Source: Heterocephalus glaber
Lineage: Eukaryota; Chordata; Mammalia; Rodentia; Bathyergidae
Assembly: GCF_000247695.1 (NCBI RefSeq)
Contig: NW_004624864.1
Coordinates: 5,033,382-5,097,381 of the forward strand
Length of the DNA: 64,000 bases
Direction: 5' to 3'
Positions within the stretch are counted from its first letter, which is position 1. Each line of letters begins with the position of its first letter. This document shows positions 12,797-24,530 of this stretch, piece by piece. Made by a program: the position numbers and the translations under genes. The notes below the pieces were generated by a model that was given only the letters and a program-made list of their open reading frames with translations, searched no databases and was not told the origin of the DNA.

Positions 12797-15700
12797 TACA
12801 ATGTATTGATGGGTTAGCCAAAAAACCTGATACATTTTCTATATCATGAAAATACAAATGAATGAGTATAAGATAAAATTATGCCATATAAAAATACCTG
12901 GAGAGTGGAGAGTGGAAATCATCCATAAATATATGAAATTACTAAGACCTTTATGTGATGAAAGAAGAACCTTAACAATATATCAAACAGTAAATATTTA
13001 TTTAATTCTTAATCCTAATCACAAAAGACAACCAAGAATATCTACAAATATAGATTCTAGAAAAGACAGATATTGAAATTAAGTATAAAAAGATTATAAG
13101 TAACATTGATGTAATAGAAGGCAAAATTTTGTCACTGACTTGAAGTATGAGTAATATTTTGCATTTTAAACTATTTGGATACAAGAATTTGAATTTTTAA
13201 AAGTACTTATTTTTATAATCACATGTTTGAAGTAAAACAATCCATGTAATAGTTTTAAACAATACAAAGAAAATAGCTTGCTTGGGAAATGGAACTGTAC
13301 ATTACACAACAACCTTAAGAAGTCAAACAGAATTTTTAAACTGATATTATAGATGTAGAGATAAAATATTTTTAAAATAGGTTTTTAATCCCTCTTCTTG
13401 ATCTAAGTTTAAGGACTGCCACATATTGTAAATTCATTGTCAATTCTTTCCTTTGGAACAATTTTATTTTAAAAGTATAACATATGAGGCAAATGTGATA
13501 GTCATTAATTTACTTTGAAAGAACACTGTAAACCTGAAGACAACAGAGAGATGCAAAGAAGCCAGTAGCTGAAGCTCATTGTCATGTCACAGAAAGGTTT
13601 GGTCTTGATGTGGCTCACAAGAACACATGTAACATCTGTTATTGCTCACTGATTTTCAAATTGGTAAATGAAGTACATTTCAGGTTGAAAGCATTATACA
13701 ATGCAAGGAGTAATTTCTCTCATATGCTGAATACATGGGAATCTTACATGTTTTAATTATACAGACTTCATTAGATAGTTAACTTTAAGGTGAATAAAGT
13801 GCCAAATATTATACAAGAAATGACAGGAATTGTGTTAAATATACATGGACATATATTAATAACCATTAATTTAGAAAAGCATGCACGAAACAGGCAACAA
13901 TGGATATGTATTTTTCATTTATATATAATCATCATTTTCTAAATTGTCTTCAACATTAAGATATATCACTTCCCTATCACTTACTTCTACTTCAATATAT
14001 TACCTAATCCTAAAGTAGGAACTGCTGCTCTACTTTTTTAAACTGTGTGTTACCTTGTAAATTAACTTGAATAAAAGAGATTTGTAAAACACAAAGGAAT
14101 ATTATTCAGAAATATGTAGTGTTTATTATGTCAAAATATTATAGGAATCTAAGCCTTCTGGTGATAATGGCTGACAGTTATTTTATTGTCCTGAAAGTTT
14201 AATGTAAATCTTCTGATGAGAGAGACATGGTATTTTTATATATTGGGCATGTGGGCCTACAGAGCCTTATTATTTCAGTGACTTAGTGTTTGTCAAATGC
14301 TAGAGAAGCACAAGATGTAGAAGCTAAAGGCACTAATCTCGACTTGAAAGCAATTGACCCAAACTTTGCTGCTGAACATCACTATAAACAGAATGACACA
14401 GGAAAAATGAATTGCTGTTTCACTATAAAATTATTTTAAAATAGATTTTTGCAGAAATTTGTAATTATATAGATCATAAAATTATGAAAATTTTCACTTT
14501 TTGCATAAAATTTTTCCTTAATAGCACAGACTTTTACACCTTAGATTTGGCAATCAATTGATGACTCCAAAATATATTAATTTGGAAGTTTCTGTCTCAA
14601 AATTATCAATATTATGTTTGTTAGGTAAAGAGGATCTGGAAAAGGGAAAAAAGTCTTATACTGTATGAGAATCAGCCAAAGAATTTCTTAGAAGAAAAAA
14701 GACGAGGAGTAATGTGTAAATGCCTAACATCACTGTTATCTTAATTGTTCAGCACTCTCTCACTCCTGTAGGACTCTCAGGACAGCTTTCTTCACCTCTT
14801 TGTTTCTGAGACTGTAAATGAGAGGGTTCAGCATGGGGATCACAATCGTGTAAAACACAGAAGCCACCTGATCCCTTCCCAAGGAGTAGGATGTCTTTGG
14901 TTTTAGGTAAGTAAAGATTGTAGTGCTGTAGAAGATGGTGACTCCCAGGAGATGGGAGGCACAGGTGGAGAAGGCTTTCTTCTTTCCAGCAGTGGAATTA
15001 ATTTTCAGGATAGTGGAGAGAATGGACAGATAGGATCCAGATATGGTAATGAGGGACATTACTAGGGTGGATCCAGCAAAAATGAATATAACGATTTCAA
15101 CCTCAGTAGTCTCACTGCAGGATAGAGCTAAAATTGGAGATGAGTCACAGAAAAAGTGCTGGATGACATTAGAGTTGCAGAAGTGCAGTTGGTTCATGGA
15201 AACTGCAACCACAGTGGAATTCACAAAGCCAGTAACATAGGAGCCAGTGAGCAGGGAATGACACAGTTTTGTGGACATAATGACTGGATAATGCAGGGGG
15301 CTACAGATAGCTACATAGCGATCATAGGCCATAGAGGAGAGAAGGAAACATTCAGCAGCAACAAAAAGTATAAAAAAGTACATCTGGGTGAAGCAAGCTA
15401 GGAAAGAGATACTTTTGGTGGAAGTCAGTAAGTTTTCTAAGGTTTTAGGTGTGATGACACTTGAGTAGCTGAGGTCGAGAAATGACAGGTGAGTGAGAAA
15501 AAAGTACATGGGGGTGTGAAGCTGGGGATCCAGGCGAATGATCAGTATCATCCCCATGTTCCCCAGCACTGTGATCAGGTAAATCAGGAGAAAGAGCATG
15601 GAGAGGACCAGCTGTGTCTCTGCAGAGTTTGTCAGCCCCATGAGGATGAAGCCGAGCACAATGGTGGAGTTCCATCTACTCATGGTGTTTTGCTGCACTT

Positions 15701-17690
15701 ATCTGTTGAATAAAATATTTTAGAAATTACTCTGATTCCAAAATTTTTTTTGTTTATCTGAATGGCTCAATATTTTCAATAGCGTTTCTTGAAACTGATG
15801 AAAACCATTGTGGAACACAGTAAAAATTACAATCACCATGTATAAATAAGGCTATAAAATGCCACTTGTTTGATATATTAAAGGGTTACATCAGGTTTTT
15901 GCATGAAACTGATGCTATTCCAAACTCTTTCCATTATTAACACATTCAATTCTTAGGAAAGTATTATACCTTAAGGAAATGTATCCACATACTTTACTTT
16001 CAAAAATGTACACAGAGATTACTTATATGAAAAAGAGCAGTTACATATTGCCATTGATTAAACCTAGATATTTTCATTTCAGAGAACAGATTTACAATCC
16101 TGTGTTCCAGATCCGAACTTTTTTATCAATCCTGCATTAGGCTATATAATTGAACATGCAAAAAGTCATTTTTAGTGTATGATTTAGTGTCCATTTGTTC
16201 CCAATGACTTATTATAATAACTAAAGCAATATCTGTCGGGGCACTTCAGTGAATCATATTAACATTAAATTTCTGAAGCTATTGTAACTGAGAGAAAAAT
16301 ATCAATCTCAAAAACATTTGGATTTTTAAAACTGGGCGGTTTCTCCAGCTTGCCCTAGCCAAGAGTAGAAATACTCTTCCTGAATTGCACTCAAATGACT
16401 GCATACAGAATTGATGCTCAGTCTCAGATATATCATGACTGCCTGAGAAGAAAATTCAGACACCACCCCAGGAGGTCAAGATCTTCTTAAACTTGGAAAA
16501 GGGAGGCAGGGAGCTTGGAGTCACCTGGACATAAAAGCCCTGGCAGAAGTTAACACAGGGAGACAGAAATTTGTGGGGAGCAGAGACTTCTTTCTCTCCT
16601 GTGGGGTAAATACACCCTTTTCTTTGCACCAAAATGACCTTTCCCCATCTTTTTTGAGACAGCGAGAGGCAGGATGGACCTTCAGCTCTGGTATCAAAGT
16701 ATTTTTTAACTTGTCCTTCCAAAATCAATTTTCTATAAACATTATATTTTCAGAATATGTACATTGCTTGCATACTTTCATTTTAAAAACTCTATATTCA
16801 TTTTTCTGCAAATTTTACTTATGAGGCACAAAGCATATGTGTGTATGTTTTTTAATAAAATCCAATTTATTTTATCTAGTATAATCCCCTCCAGTTCTCT
16901 GAATAATACTTACAGTGCATCAAGGATGCTGAAAAACCTGTCTTCTGAAATTCTTAGTTTAGAAATTAGTCAAGCAGACAATATTCTCTTAAATGAAATA
17001 TGTAACCATATGGTGAGCAGGAAATTATTGTAATCTGTTTGTTTTTCTTTATGCTTTTCTGCATTTTTTATTGGGAGGAAAATGGTATCTCCCTAGAAAT
17101 TTTGTTCAAGTCTTGATCAAATGGAAAGGTCACACCAAAGTGTCCTCTGAAAAGAGTCTGAGGGAGGACCTGTGAATGAAAACAGACCAGTGTGTGCCTC
17201 TCCTCCCAGTTGGCCTCATAAACAGCACATTTAGAACACTGCAGCTTTTGGGAATCCTTGGGGAGCAATTTCTAGAGAGATTTCTTGGCCCAGTTCCAAG
17301 AACAAAAGTTCAAGGATTTAATGAACACAAGATTTTGTGTTTTCCCTTAGGAGTCCCACATATAGAACACAAACACTTCATCTTCTCATGGCATGCTCCA
17401 AATATCTGTTGAACTTCTTTCTTTTTTTTTTTAAATTGACATACAGTTATATAAACTTGCCAGGAATAATGTTCTTATTTGAGTGATTAATCAGAATTTT
17501 TAGACATGGTAGTAAGAGAAGAAATTTCCTGAGTCATACTTTCTTTACAATTGACACTGTGAAGGATGGAAAAATAAAATTTTGGGCCTGGAAATGTTTT
17601 ATACTTAAATGAATGACTTGGCCATAAGATGTAATACATATTCATTAGAAAAAAGTAGAAAATATTAAATTGCAAAGAAAAAAAAGAAAT
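12797..17690. repeat. Tandem segmental duplication, copy B (contains intact OR)
   Basis: Direct repeat of 6445-10930; landmarks are listed with copy A. Indels and scattered substitutions throughout suggest an old duplication, yet OR-coding parts and flanks are diverged to a similar degree by eye. Confidence 0.9.
14760..15683 (-). CDS. Olfactory receptor, class II (intact, 307 aa)
   Basis: A single-exon G-protein-coupled odorant receptor, expected in the ciliary membrane of olfactory neurons and coupling to G-olf. I start at the ATG at 15683 (MSRWNST), giving 307 aa; the frame stays open a few codons upstream but without another ATG. Visible hallmarks: N-glycosylation site NST at residues 5-7; GN in TM1 at 41-42; [14 protein letters not shown] in TM2 from about 58; Cys97 at the start of TM3; [10 protein letters not shown] at 118-127; extracellular loop 2 cysteines at 169, 179 (HFFCD) and 189; [10 protein letters not shown] before TM6 at 236-245; [12 protein letters not shown] in TM7 at 283-294. 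Length is usual for the family. A possible acceptor 'ttcaacag' lies about 20 bp upstream of the ATG, as expected for ORs with a non-coding leader exon; the leader exon itself was not found. The family is 5/8/9-like; the subfamily is not assigned. Confidence 0.95.
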   Translation of the reverse strand: MSRWNSTIVLGFILMGLTNSAETQLVLSMLFLLIYLITVLGNMGMILIIRLDPQLHTPMYFFLTHLSFLDLSYSSVITPKTLENLLTSTKSISFLACFTQMYFFILFVAAECFLLSSMAYDRYVAICSPLHYPVIMSTKLCHSLLTGSYVTGFVNSTVVAVSMNQLHFCNSNVIQHFFCDSSPILALSCSETTEVEIVIFIFAGSTLVMSLITISGSYLSILSTILKINSTAGKKKAFSTCASHLLGVTIFYSTTIFTYLKPKTSYSLGRDQVASVFYTIVIPMLNPLIYSLRNKEVKKAVLRVLQE

Positions 17691-17694
17691 TCAC

Positions 17695-19180
17695 AAATGA
17701 AATCAGAAATAATTTTTAGATAGCAAAATAAATTGTCTCCTTAGTGCAAGATATGATTACTATAATCAGGAGCAGACACAGATAAAAAAAAATAGAGGAG
17801 TTGAGGCAAATGATGGATTCCCAACATAGGAATCAAATGGAATCCATAAAACAGATGCAAACATGTTTCCAGGAGATTGACAACTCCATTGAAAGTTTAT
17901 GCAGCATAATGTGCCAATGTAAAGACGGAATTTCAGATATAGAAGACAGGCTTGCAATTAGTGACCAGGAAAAAAAAAAGCTTTCTTAAAAATAGTAAAG
18001 GACCATGAGAAATCAATTCAGCAGCTTCTAGAAAATGCAAAGAATAAAATAAGACTCATAAGAGTCAATGAAGAAAGAGGAGAGAGGGCAAATGACATAA
18101 AAAACCTGTTTACAGAAATAATGGCAGAAAACTTCCCAAGCAGGGGGAAAGAACTTGACATACAGATATGTGAGGTGTACAGGACTCCATCTATCCATGG
18201 TAAAAAACAAATCTACACCTAGGCATATAATAGTTAAGATTGCAGAAATTCAATAGAAGAACAAAATTCTACAAGCAGTGAGAGAAAAGAAACAAATCAC
18301 ATACAAAGGAAAGCCCATCAGAATCACAGCAGACTTCTCACCAAAACCCTCAAGTCAAGAAGAGCATGGGGTGATGTATTTCAAGCCCCAAAAGAAAACA
18401 AATTCCAACCCAAATTGAAGTACACTGCAAAATTACTTTTCAAAATTGATGGAGAAATGAGATACTTTCGTGACAAGGAGCACCTGAGGAACTTCATGAC
18501 TAGCAAACCAGCACTCCAAAATTTTTAAACAATATTATAGGAAAAGAAAATGAGGATCACAATACCAGGAAGCCCAGCAGAATGAATTCATCAGGTATAA
18601 GAAATGAAATACAAAGGGGGAGAATCCAACAAAAAGAAGATATCATGAAAAGGATAATTCATTACATATCAGTTATAACCATGAATGTTAATTGTCTCAT
18701 TTCACCAATCAAAAGAAATAGACTGGCAGAATGGGTCAACAGGCAAAATCAAACAATATACTGCGTACAAAAATCACATGTAATTCAAAAAGAAAGTCAT
18801 ATTCTGAAAGTTGAAGGGTAGAAAACAGTACTAAACGCAACAGGAACTTGAAAAAAAAGCAGGAGTAGCTATCCTATTTGCAGATCAAATGGATTTCAAA
18901 CTGACACTGATTAAGAGGAACAATGGAGGGCACTACATCCTTGTAAATGTAGAAATCCAAGAGGAAGAGATGACAATCATAAATATATATGCAGCAGACA
19001 CTAGTATGCCAAATTATATAAAAGAAATACTAGAACATGAAAAATCAAATAAGCACAAATACAATACTAGTGGGGGACCTCAATACTGCACTCTCACAAA
19101 TAAATATCAAGTAGACAGAAAATAAAGAACAGAACACTAGAAATCAATCAAACTCTTGAAAACATGAACTTAACAGATCT
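17695..19180 (+). mobile_element. L1 LINE fragment, sense (ORF1 and start of ORF2)
   Basis: The ORF1 relic begins near 17800. A predicted coiled-coil with repeated polar residues spans about 17800-18120 and a basic C-terminal region continues to about 18530. An ORF2 start appears near 18670 (NVNCLISPIKRNRLAEW) and endonuclease-domain sequence at 18890-19120 (GGHYILVN, then IINIYAADTS). Stops and frameshifts are frequent, for example after the KKLS at about 17988, and the element ends abruptly within the endonuclease region. The first 770 bp or so is also present inverted at 20935-21735, sharing the same junction with the duplicated OR flank at about 17690. Confidence 0.88.
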
Positions 19181-19569
19181 TTAAGAGTGTTCCATGCCAC
19201 AAAATCAGAATATACATTCTTAATTGCTGCACGTGTGCTCTTGACTTCCTACATAAATATCTTAGCAATTTCATATATTCATAGGCTTTTTCTAGTCTCC
19301 TGTTGTTTTTAAAGGTATGGTTTTACATTATTTTCATAACTGTGTATGTTGTGATTTACAAAATATATCGTAGTAGTTTTTATTGATAGGAATGTATGAC
19401 TTTGTAGACAATATTTAAGTTAAAGATATTATTTAACATTAAACCTAAATCACACTTTTATTACACAGCATGGAAAGCATTTATAAGGTTATTCCATGAG
19501 CATAATATGACCTAGTGGGCTTTTGATCTATTGGAGCCTTTCAGGATAACCAGTACATTGCATAGACAC
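19181..19569. other. Non-coding spacer
   Basis: AT-rich sequence between the L1 and the inverted module. I recognise no repeat family or exon. Confidence 0.4.
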
Positions 19570-20930
19570 TGGACATCCAAGCATCCAGAAACCAGGCCTG
19601 GGAACTGAAGCACTGGGGCCATAGTCAAGGAACTGCACACAGATTAGGCAGACCCTCCATTTCCCATCATGTTAGCTCCCAAGAGCAGAGGGGATGAGAG
19701 CAGCTGTGGCCCAGGCTCCCCAAGGACAAACCTGGTAGAAGACAGAGGTCACCATGGAGGGTGGAGCTCACCTCCAGACTGCTAGAAATGGCCTCTCCCA
19801 CCAGGACAGAGACTGAGAAAGAGATACAATAAAGACAACATGATTTCCATGTTACTCCTTCCATTAGGCCTTTTCCCACAGTAGAATTCTATTGGAAATC
19901 ATGCCCCTACAAGGAGGCAGAATCACTGTGTGTGTGATTTTGTAAGCATTATGCTATTGTGAGTGCACTTGCAGGGCCTTACCTTGTTTTTTTAGTTTCT
20001 CTCCTGCCAGGGTTGTTTCACAGGTTTTCTAACATATTGGCACACACTTATCTTCTAGCTCTTTCACTGGATCCACTCTCCCCTACTTCCCTCCCTTTTC
20101 ATTTATATTCCCCTCCTTTCTCTTCTTTGTTTCTCCTCCTCCCATGCCTCTTGAACATCCCCTTTCTCCCTGTTTTCTTCTTATATGTAAATGTTCTCAC
20201 TCAGGCCTTTCCCCCCTAGCCTATCCCACATAATTCTTGCCTCCTTTGTTCTGAGCCAAAATTAGGAAAAAATTTGGAGAGTTTCTCAAATAAAATATAA
20301 ATTATATGTTGGTAAGTGATTTATTCTTTAGATATTGACAGTACAGATGATTATTCTATCTTCATTAAGAAGTGTTAAGAATTGAACCTCATAGAAAAGT
20401 TCTGTAACAAGACCCTAACACTAACACTTAATTAACCCATAATAAAATATTTCACCTCTACTATTATGTTTTAATTTCTTGTTATTCTTTTCAAGGCAAC
20501 ATCTTACATTACAATATACAGCAATGCAGGCAATTACCCACTAATCATTACCAATTTTATGGTAATATCCAGGCTGGTTATGACTTTTTCTTATTTTTTC
20601 TTTTATAAAATAAAAAATATCATGTACACTAAAATGATAAAGTATATTACATGAATGTAGCCTGCAGATGAAACCAGACATTACAGACAAACTTAAATGT
20701 AGGCTCTGCCCCATTCCTATGTGGCCTGAGGATGTCTATTTATACTCTCATTTCTGTTAGTGAGGACTAGAGTCCTGTCCAATGCATGAGACATGAGGGG
20801 GGCTCCTTATTAATGGGATAACATAACCTGTTCTGGAAGAATATGAGTCAAAAAATTAGAATAAAATACTCAATGCACTGTAGTTTAATAATTTTGCAAA
20901 CTTAAAAGTACATATCCAAATTAGTTTTTT
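19570..20930 (-). repeat. Inverted copy of the 10930-12290 module
   Basis: The reverse complement aligns end to end with 10930-12290, with the landmarks given there. With 10930-12290 it forms a large inverted repeat whose loop of about 7.3 kb contains the intact OR. Confidence 0.85.
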
Positions 20931-20934
20931 ATTT

Positions 20935-21735
20935 TATTTTTATCTTATTTCTCCATCAATTTTGAAAGATAGTATTGCAGGATACATCAATCTGGCTTTG
21001 AAGTTGTTTTCTTTTAGGATTTGAAATACATCACTCCAGGCTCTCTTTGAATTCAGCGTTTCTGTTGAGAAGTGTGCTGTGATTCTGATAGGCCTTCCTT
21101 TGAATGTGATTTGTTTCTTTTCTGTAACTGCTTGTAGAATTATGTTCTTCTGTTGAGTTTCTGCAATCTTCATTATTATATTCCTAGAAGTAGATTTTTT
21201 TACCATGGCTAGTTGGAGTCCTGTATACCTCATTTACCTGTACATCAAGTTCTTTCCCCCTGCTATGGAAGTTTTCTGCTATTACTTCTGTGAACAGTTT
21301 TTTAATGTCATTTTCACTCTCTCCTCTTTCTTCATTGACTCTGATCAGTCTTATTTTATTCTTTGCATTGTCTACCAGCTTCTAAATTGATTTCTTGTTG
21401 TCCCTTACTATTTTTAAGAAAACATTTTTTTTCCTGGTCACTGGTTGGAATCCTGTCTTCTATATCTGAAGTTCCATCCTTACATTGCCACATTCTGCTG
21501 CATAAACTTTCAATGGAGATTTGAATCTCCTGGATATATGTTTGTATCTGTTTTATGGATTCCATTTCTTTCCTATGTTGAGATTCCATCATATGCCTCA
21601 GCATGTCTTTTTTTATCTTTTTGTCTTTGGTCAAGATTTATTAATCATGTCTTCCACTAAGGACACAATTTCCTTTGTTATCTAAAAAATTATTTCTGAT
21701 TTCATTTTTGAATTGCTCTTTTTCTTTGCAATTTA
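20935..21735 (-). mobile_element. L1 ORF1 fragment, antisense, inverted copy of 17695-18465
   Basis: On the minus strand it reads as L1 ORF1 with the same residues as the sense copy (for example SIESLCSRMWQCKDG and ISDIED-like text). It runs from a junction at about 21735, which matches the junction at 17690, and ends at about 20935 next to the inverted module. An L1 that keeps its 5' part and lacks its 3' part is not a normal 5'-truncated insertion, so the break was probably made by rearrangement. Confidence 0.82.
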
Positions 21736-22240
21736 ATGTTTTCTACCTTTTTCTAATGAATATGTATTACATCTAATGGCCAAGTCACTCATTTAAGAAT
21801 AAAACATTTCCAGGCCAAAAATTTTATTTTTCTATTCTTCATAGTGTCGGTTGTAAAGAAAATATTACTCAGTAAATTTCTTCTCTAACATCTTCGTCAG
21901 AAAATCATCATTAATCACTCAAATGGAAACATTATTCCTGGTAAGTTTTTCTATACATGTGTCAATTTAAAAGGAAATTAAATGAAGTTCAGTAGAAACT
22001 TGGAGCATCACATGAGGAGGTGAACTGTTTATGTTGCACATGTGGGACTTGTAAGGGAAAAGAAAAAATCTTGTGTTCATTAAATCCTTGAACTTTTGTC
22101 CTTGGAATCAGGCCAAGAAATCTTCCCCGGAAATTTCTCCCCAAGGATGACAAAATGCTGCAGTGTTCTGAATGATCAGTATATGAGGACCACTGGGAGG
22201 AGAGACATACACTGGTCTGTTTCCATTCACAAGTGCTGAA
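21736..22240 (-). repeat. Inverted copy of the OR-block tail (10360-10870 / 17170-17690)
   Basis: The reverse complement contains 'gaaacagaccagtgtatgtc', 'ccaaggacaaaagttcaagg' and the 'attcctggtaag' counterpart. A phrase around 21765-21800 ('aatggccaagtcactcattt' reversed) is closer to copy B than to copy A. Confidence 0.85.
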
Positions 22241-22244
22241 ACTC

Positions 22245-22690
22245 ACCCAAAGTTACAAACCAAGTGGTGGACAGCATGTTTTCATGCTGAGACATCACAG
22301 TCTAAGATACATAACAACAAACCACTTACTCAAAAGATCTCCACACAATAGGTGTTCTACTCTCCATTCCCAGCGATCTTCAAACTTCAGAACACATAAA
22401 CACACACACACTCACACACACACTCCTACACTCACACACACACTCAAAGAATCATCAGAAAAAAGGAAACTGTATGTTTTACAAATTCATAATTCCCTCC
22501 CAAAAATCAATCATAGTGTTGTTTCAATGGAAGAAATTTCAAAAAAATTTTAAAATGACATGAAAATGATCAGTGATAGCAAAGATGATGCAACTAAGGA
22601 GATGAATTAACCAAATATTTAAGATATTAAGGAAGATATAATAGAGATTAAGAAGTTCAGTGGTAATTGATACAGCCTGCTTTAAGGGTG
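22245..22690 (+). mobile_element. L1-like fragment, sense; inverted counterpart of 4560-4860
   Basis: The reverse complement of 22320-22450 matches 4735-4845, including 'ctcaaaagatctccacacaa' and the CA/TG tract. 22450-22560 matches 4640-4735. The sequence then continues into polar, A-rich L1-like text. It may be a separate insertion of the same family or part of the inverted duplication. Confidence 0.6.
22397..22446. repeat. (CA)n simple repeat
   Basis: An interrupted CA dinucleotide tract inside the L1-like fragment. Confidence 0.9.
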
Positions 22691-23785
22691 AAAGCAGATC
22701 CTGAGAAGCATTATTAGTGGAAGGTTAGAGAAAGATTGCTTCTGAGGCCCTTCCCAACTACTTAATTTCAAAGTACTCAGTCTGAAAAGAGGTGGACTAT
22801 GTGAGGCTATGTTCTGATCTGTAATAATTTTCCCATGTGGAACTGCCATAGAAGATTCACAAAAATTGAAAGTAGAGCATTGGGAATGGAGAGGATATTG
22901 TGTGAGTAAATGGAGCATAAAATGTTCATACAGGGACTGAGGCAGAGCTAGGAAGGAGAATAGGGAAACAGAAAGAACTAACCTAAGAATATTAAACAAT
23001 CCATGCACATAAAGACAAGCATAACCCATTCATTCATTCACTCTTCACAATAAATTTGTAAGTCAATCACAAGTCCCAGGCATATGGTACAACTCTGGGA
23101 CTGGTTAGACACATTCTACCTTCATGAACTTGAGGGCAGCATATTAGTAATTCTATAATGTAATCAAAACTCACAACCAAAATAATACAATAAAGCTGCT
23201 ACGTGGTCAGAGAGAAAGTGCATATGAATAATGAAAATCAAATTATTTTGTAAATGGAAAAGTAGCTAACCCCTGAGAAATGAAACTTGGTATTAAATTG
23301 AATGTTGAATGGTCTCATTATTTTACAATACTTTATATTGATCAAGAAAATAACAGATAATAGAAACTGATTTTCTCTAAAATTTGATTACTGTGGTGGT
23401 AACATATAAAAAAATGATCCTTGAATTTTGTTGCAAGTTAACTGAACATCAATACATGATGAATTTTTACTAATGCTAACCAGATTCTTAAATATAGTGA
23501 GATCACCCCAGTTTCCCTTTCTCCCTTCTCATTATCTAGGTAATGGTTATTAGGAATAATGTGAAAGCACTAGACACTGATATTCCAGAGGACACCCTGG
23601 ACTAAAATGTTTCTTGAACTGTTGCATGAAAAGAGTGTAAAGAATGAATCCGCAATACTGGACAAATTTTGAATTTTAATATACAGGAATGTTCAGAAAT
23701 ATTATACAGCAAGGTTATATCATTATTCCAGAAAACTCTCTTTAAAATATTATGATCTGAGATTTACCTATTACAAATCGTGGTG
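22691..23785. other. Non-coding stretch, no gene seen
   Basis: No exon or named repeat is recognised. A 115-codon open frame on the minus strand at about 22700-23030 has no recognisable domain. Confidence 0.45.
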
Positions 23786-23789
23786 GTAT

Positions 23790-24530
23790 AAACATGGGCA
23801 TTCATATACCACTGTGGTCTGGTGTTTTTTAATTTTTTGAGTGATACCCAGCAGGGGAATAGATGAGTGAAACTGAACCTCTAGTCCTAGTTTTTTTCAG
23901 GAATGTCCACACTGTTTTCTACAGTGATTGAACCAGTCTGCACTCCCACAAACAGTGGAGATGGGTTCATTTTCCCCCATAACTCCACCAGCCTTGCTCT
24001 TGGAAACAGCCCAAATGCTTGTCAACTTGTGACTGGATAAAGAAGATGTTTTTGTTTGCTGTTGTTGTTGTTCTTTTTTATAAAATAGAGTACTCCTCAG
24101 CCATGGAAAATGATATATAGGAGATAGTTATAGTGAAATTGATCCACATTGAGGCCCTACTCTTTAGTGAATTACATAGGACACAAAGGTGTAAAAACTG
24201 GATGTTTGCTCTGGTTAGAAAAACTGAAATTGTAAATAAGGACCAAATGTATAATAGATAATGAGAAATAGGAAGAAAATTTCCAAAGGAAGAAGAAGCA
24301 GGGCATGGGGTGAATGGGAGAGGAAAGAAGGGAATGAAAAACATGAATATAGAAGGAAAAAATGAAACAAATATTTTTTTTAAATAAGGAAGGGTGATGG
24401 GTGAAAGGGAAGGAATGAGAATGGGAAAAATGAAGAACCAAGATATATCATCTACAGGTACAAATTCCCAATGATGAATGTGACTGTAATATATACCTAA
24501 AATGTAACAATAAACTTAATGAATAAAACA
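23790..24530 (+). mobile_element. L1 3' end with 5' inversion
   Basis: 24003-24530 is the sense 3' end of an L1: 'cccaaatgcttgtcaacttg', 'actggataaagaagatg', 'agtactcctcagccatgg', then a purine-rich 3' UTR ending in 'aatgtaacaataaacttaat'. About 23790-24003 is L1 ORF2 3' sequence in the opposite orientation ('acactgttttctacagtgat', 'cactcccacaaacagtgg'). An inverted 5' piece joined to a sense 3' piece is the usual trace of twin priming. Target-site duplications were not identified with confidence. Confidence 0.85.

Noticed and set aside
14760..15698. Longer OR start five codons upstream (312 aa)
   Set aside because: The codon there is GTG; the first ATG is at 15683 and gives the usual OR N-terminus length.
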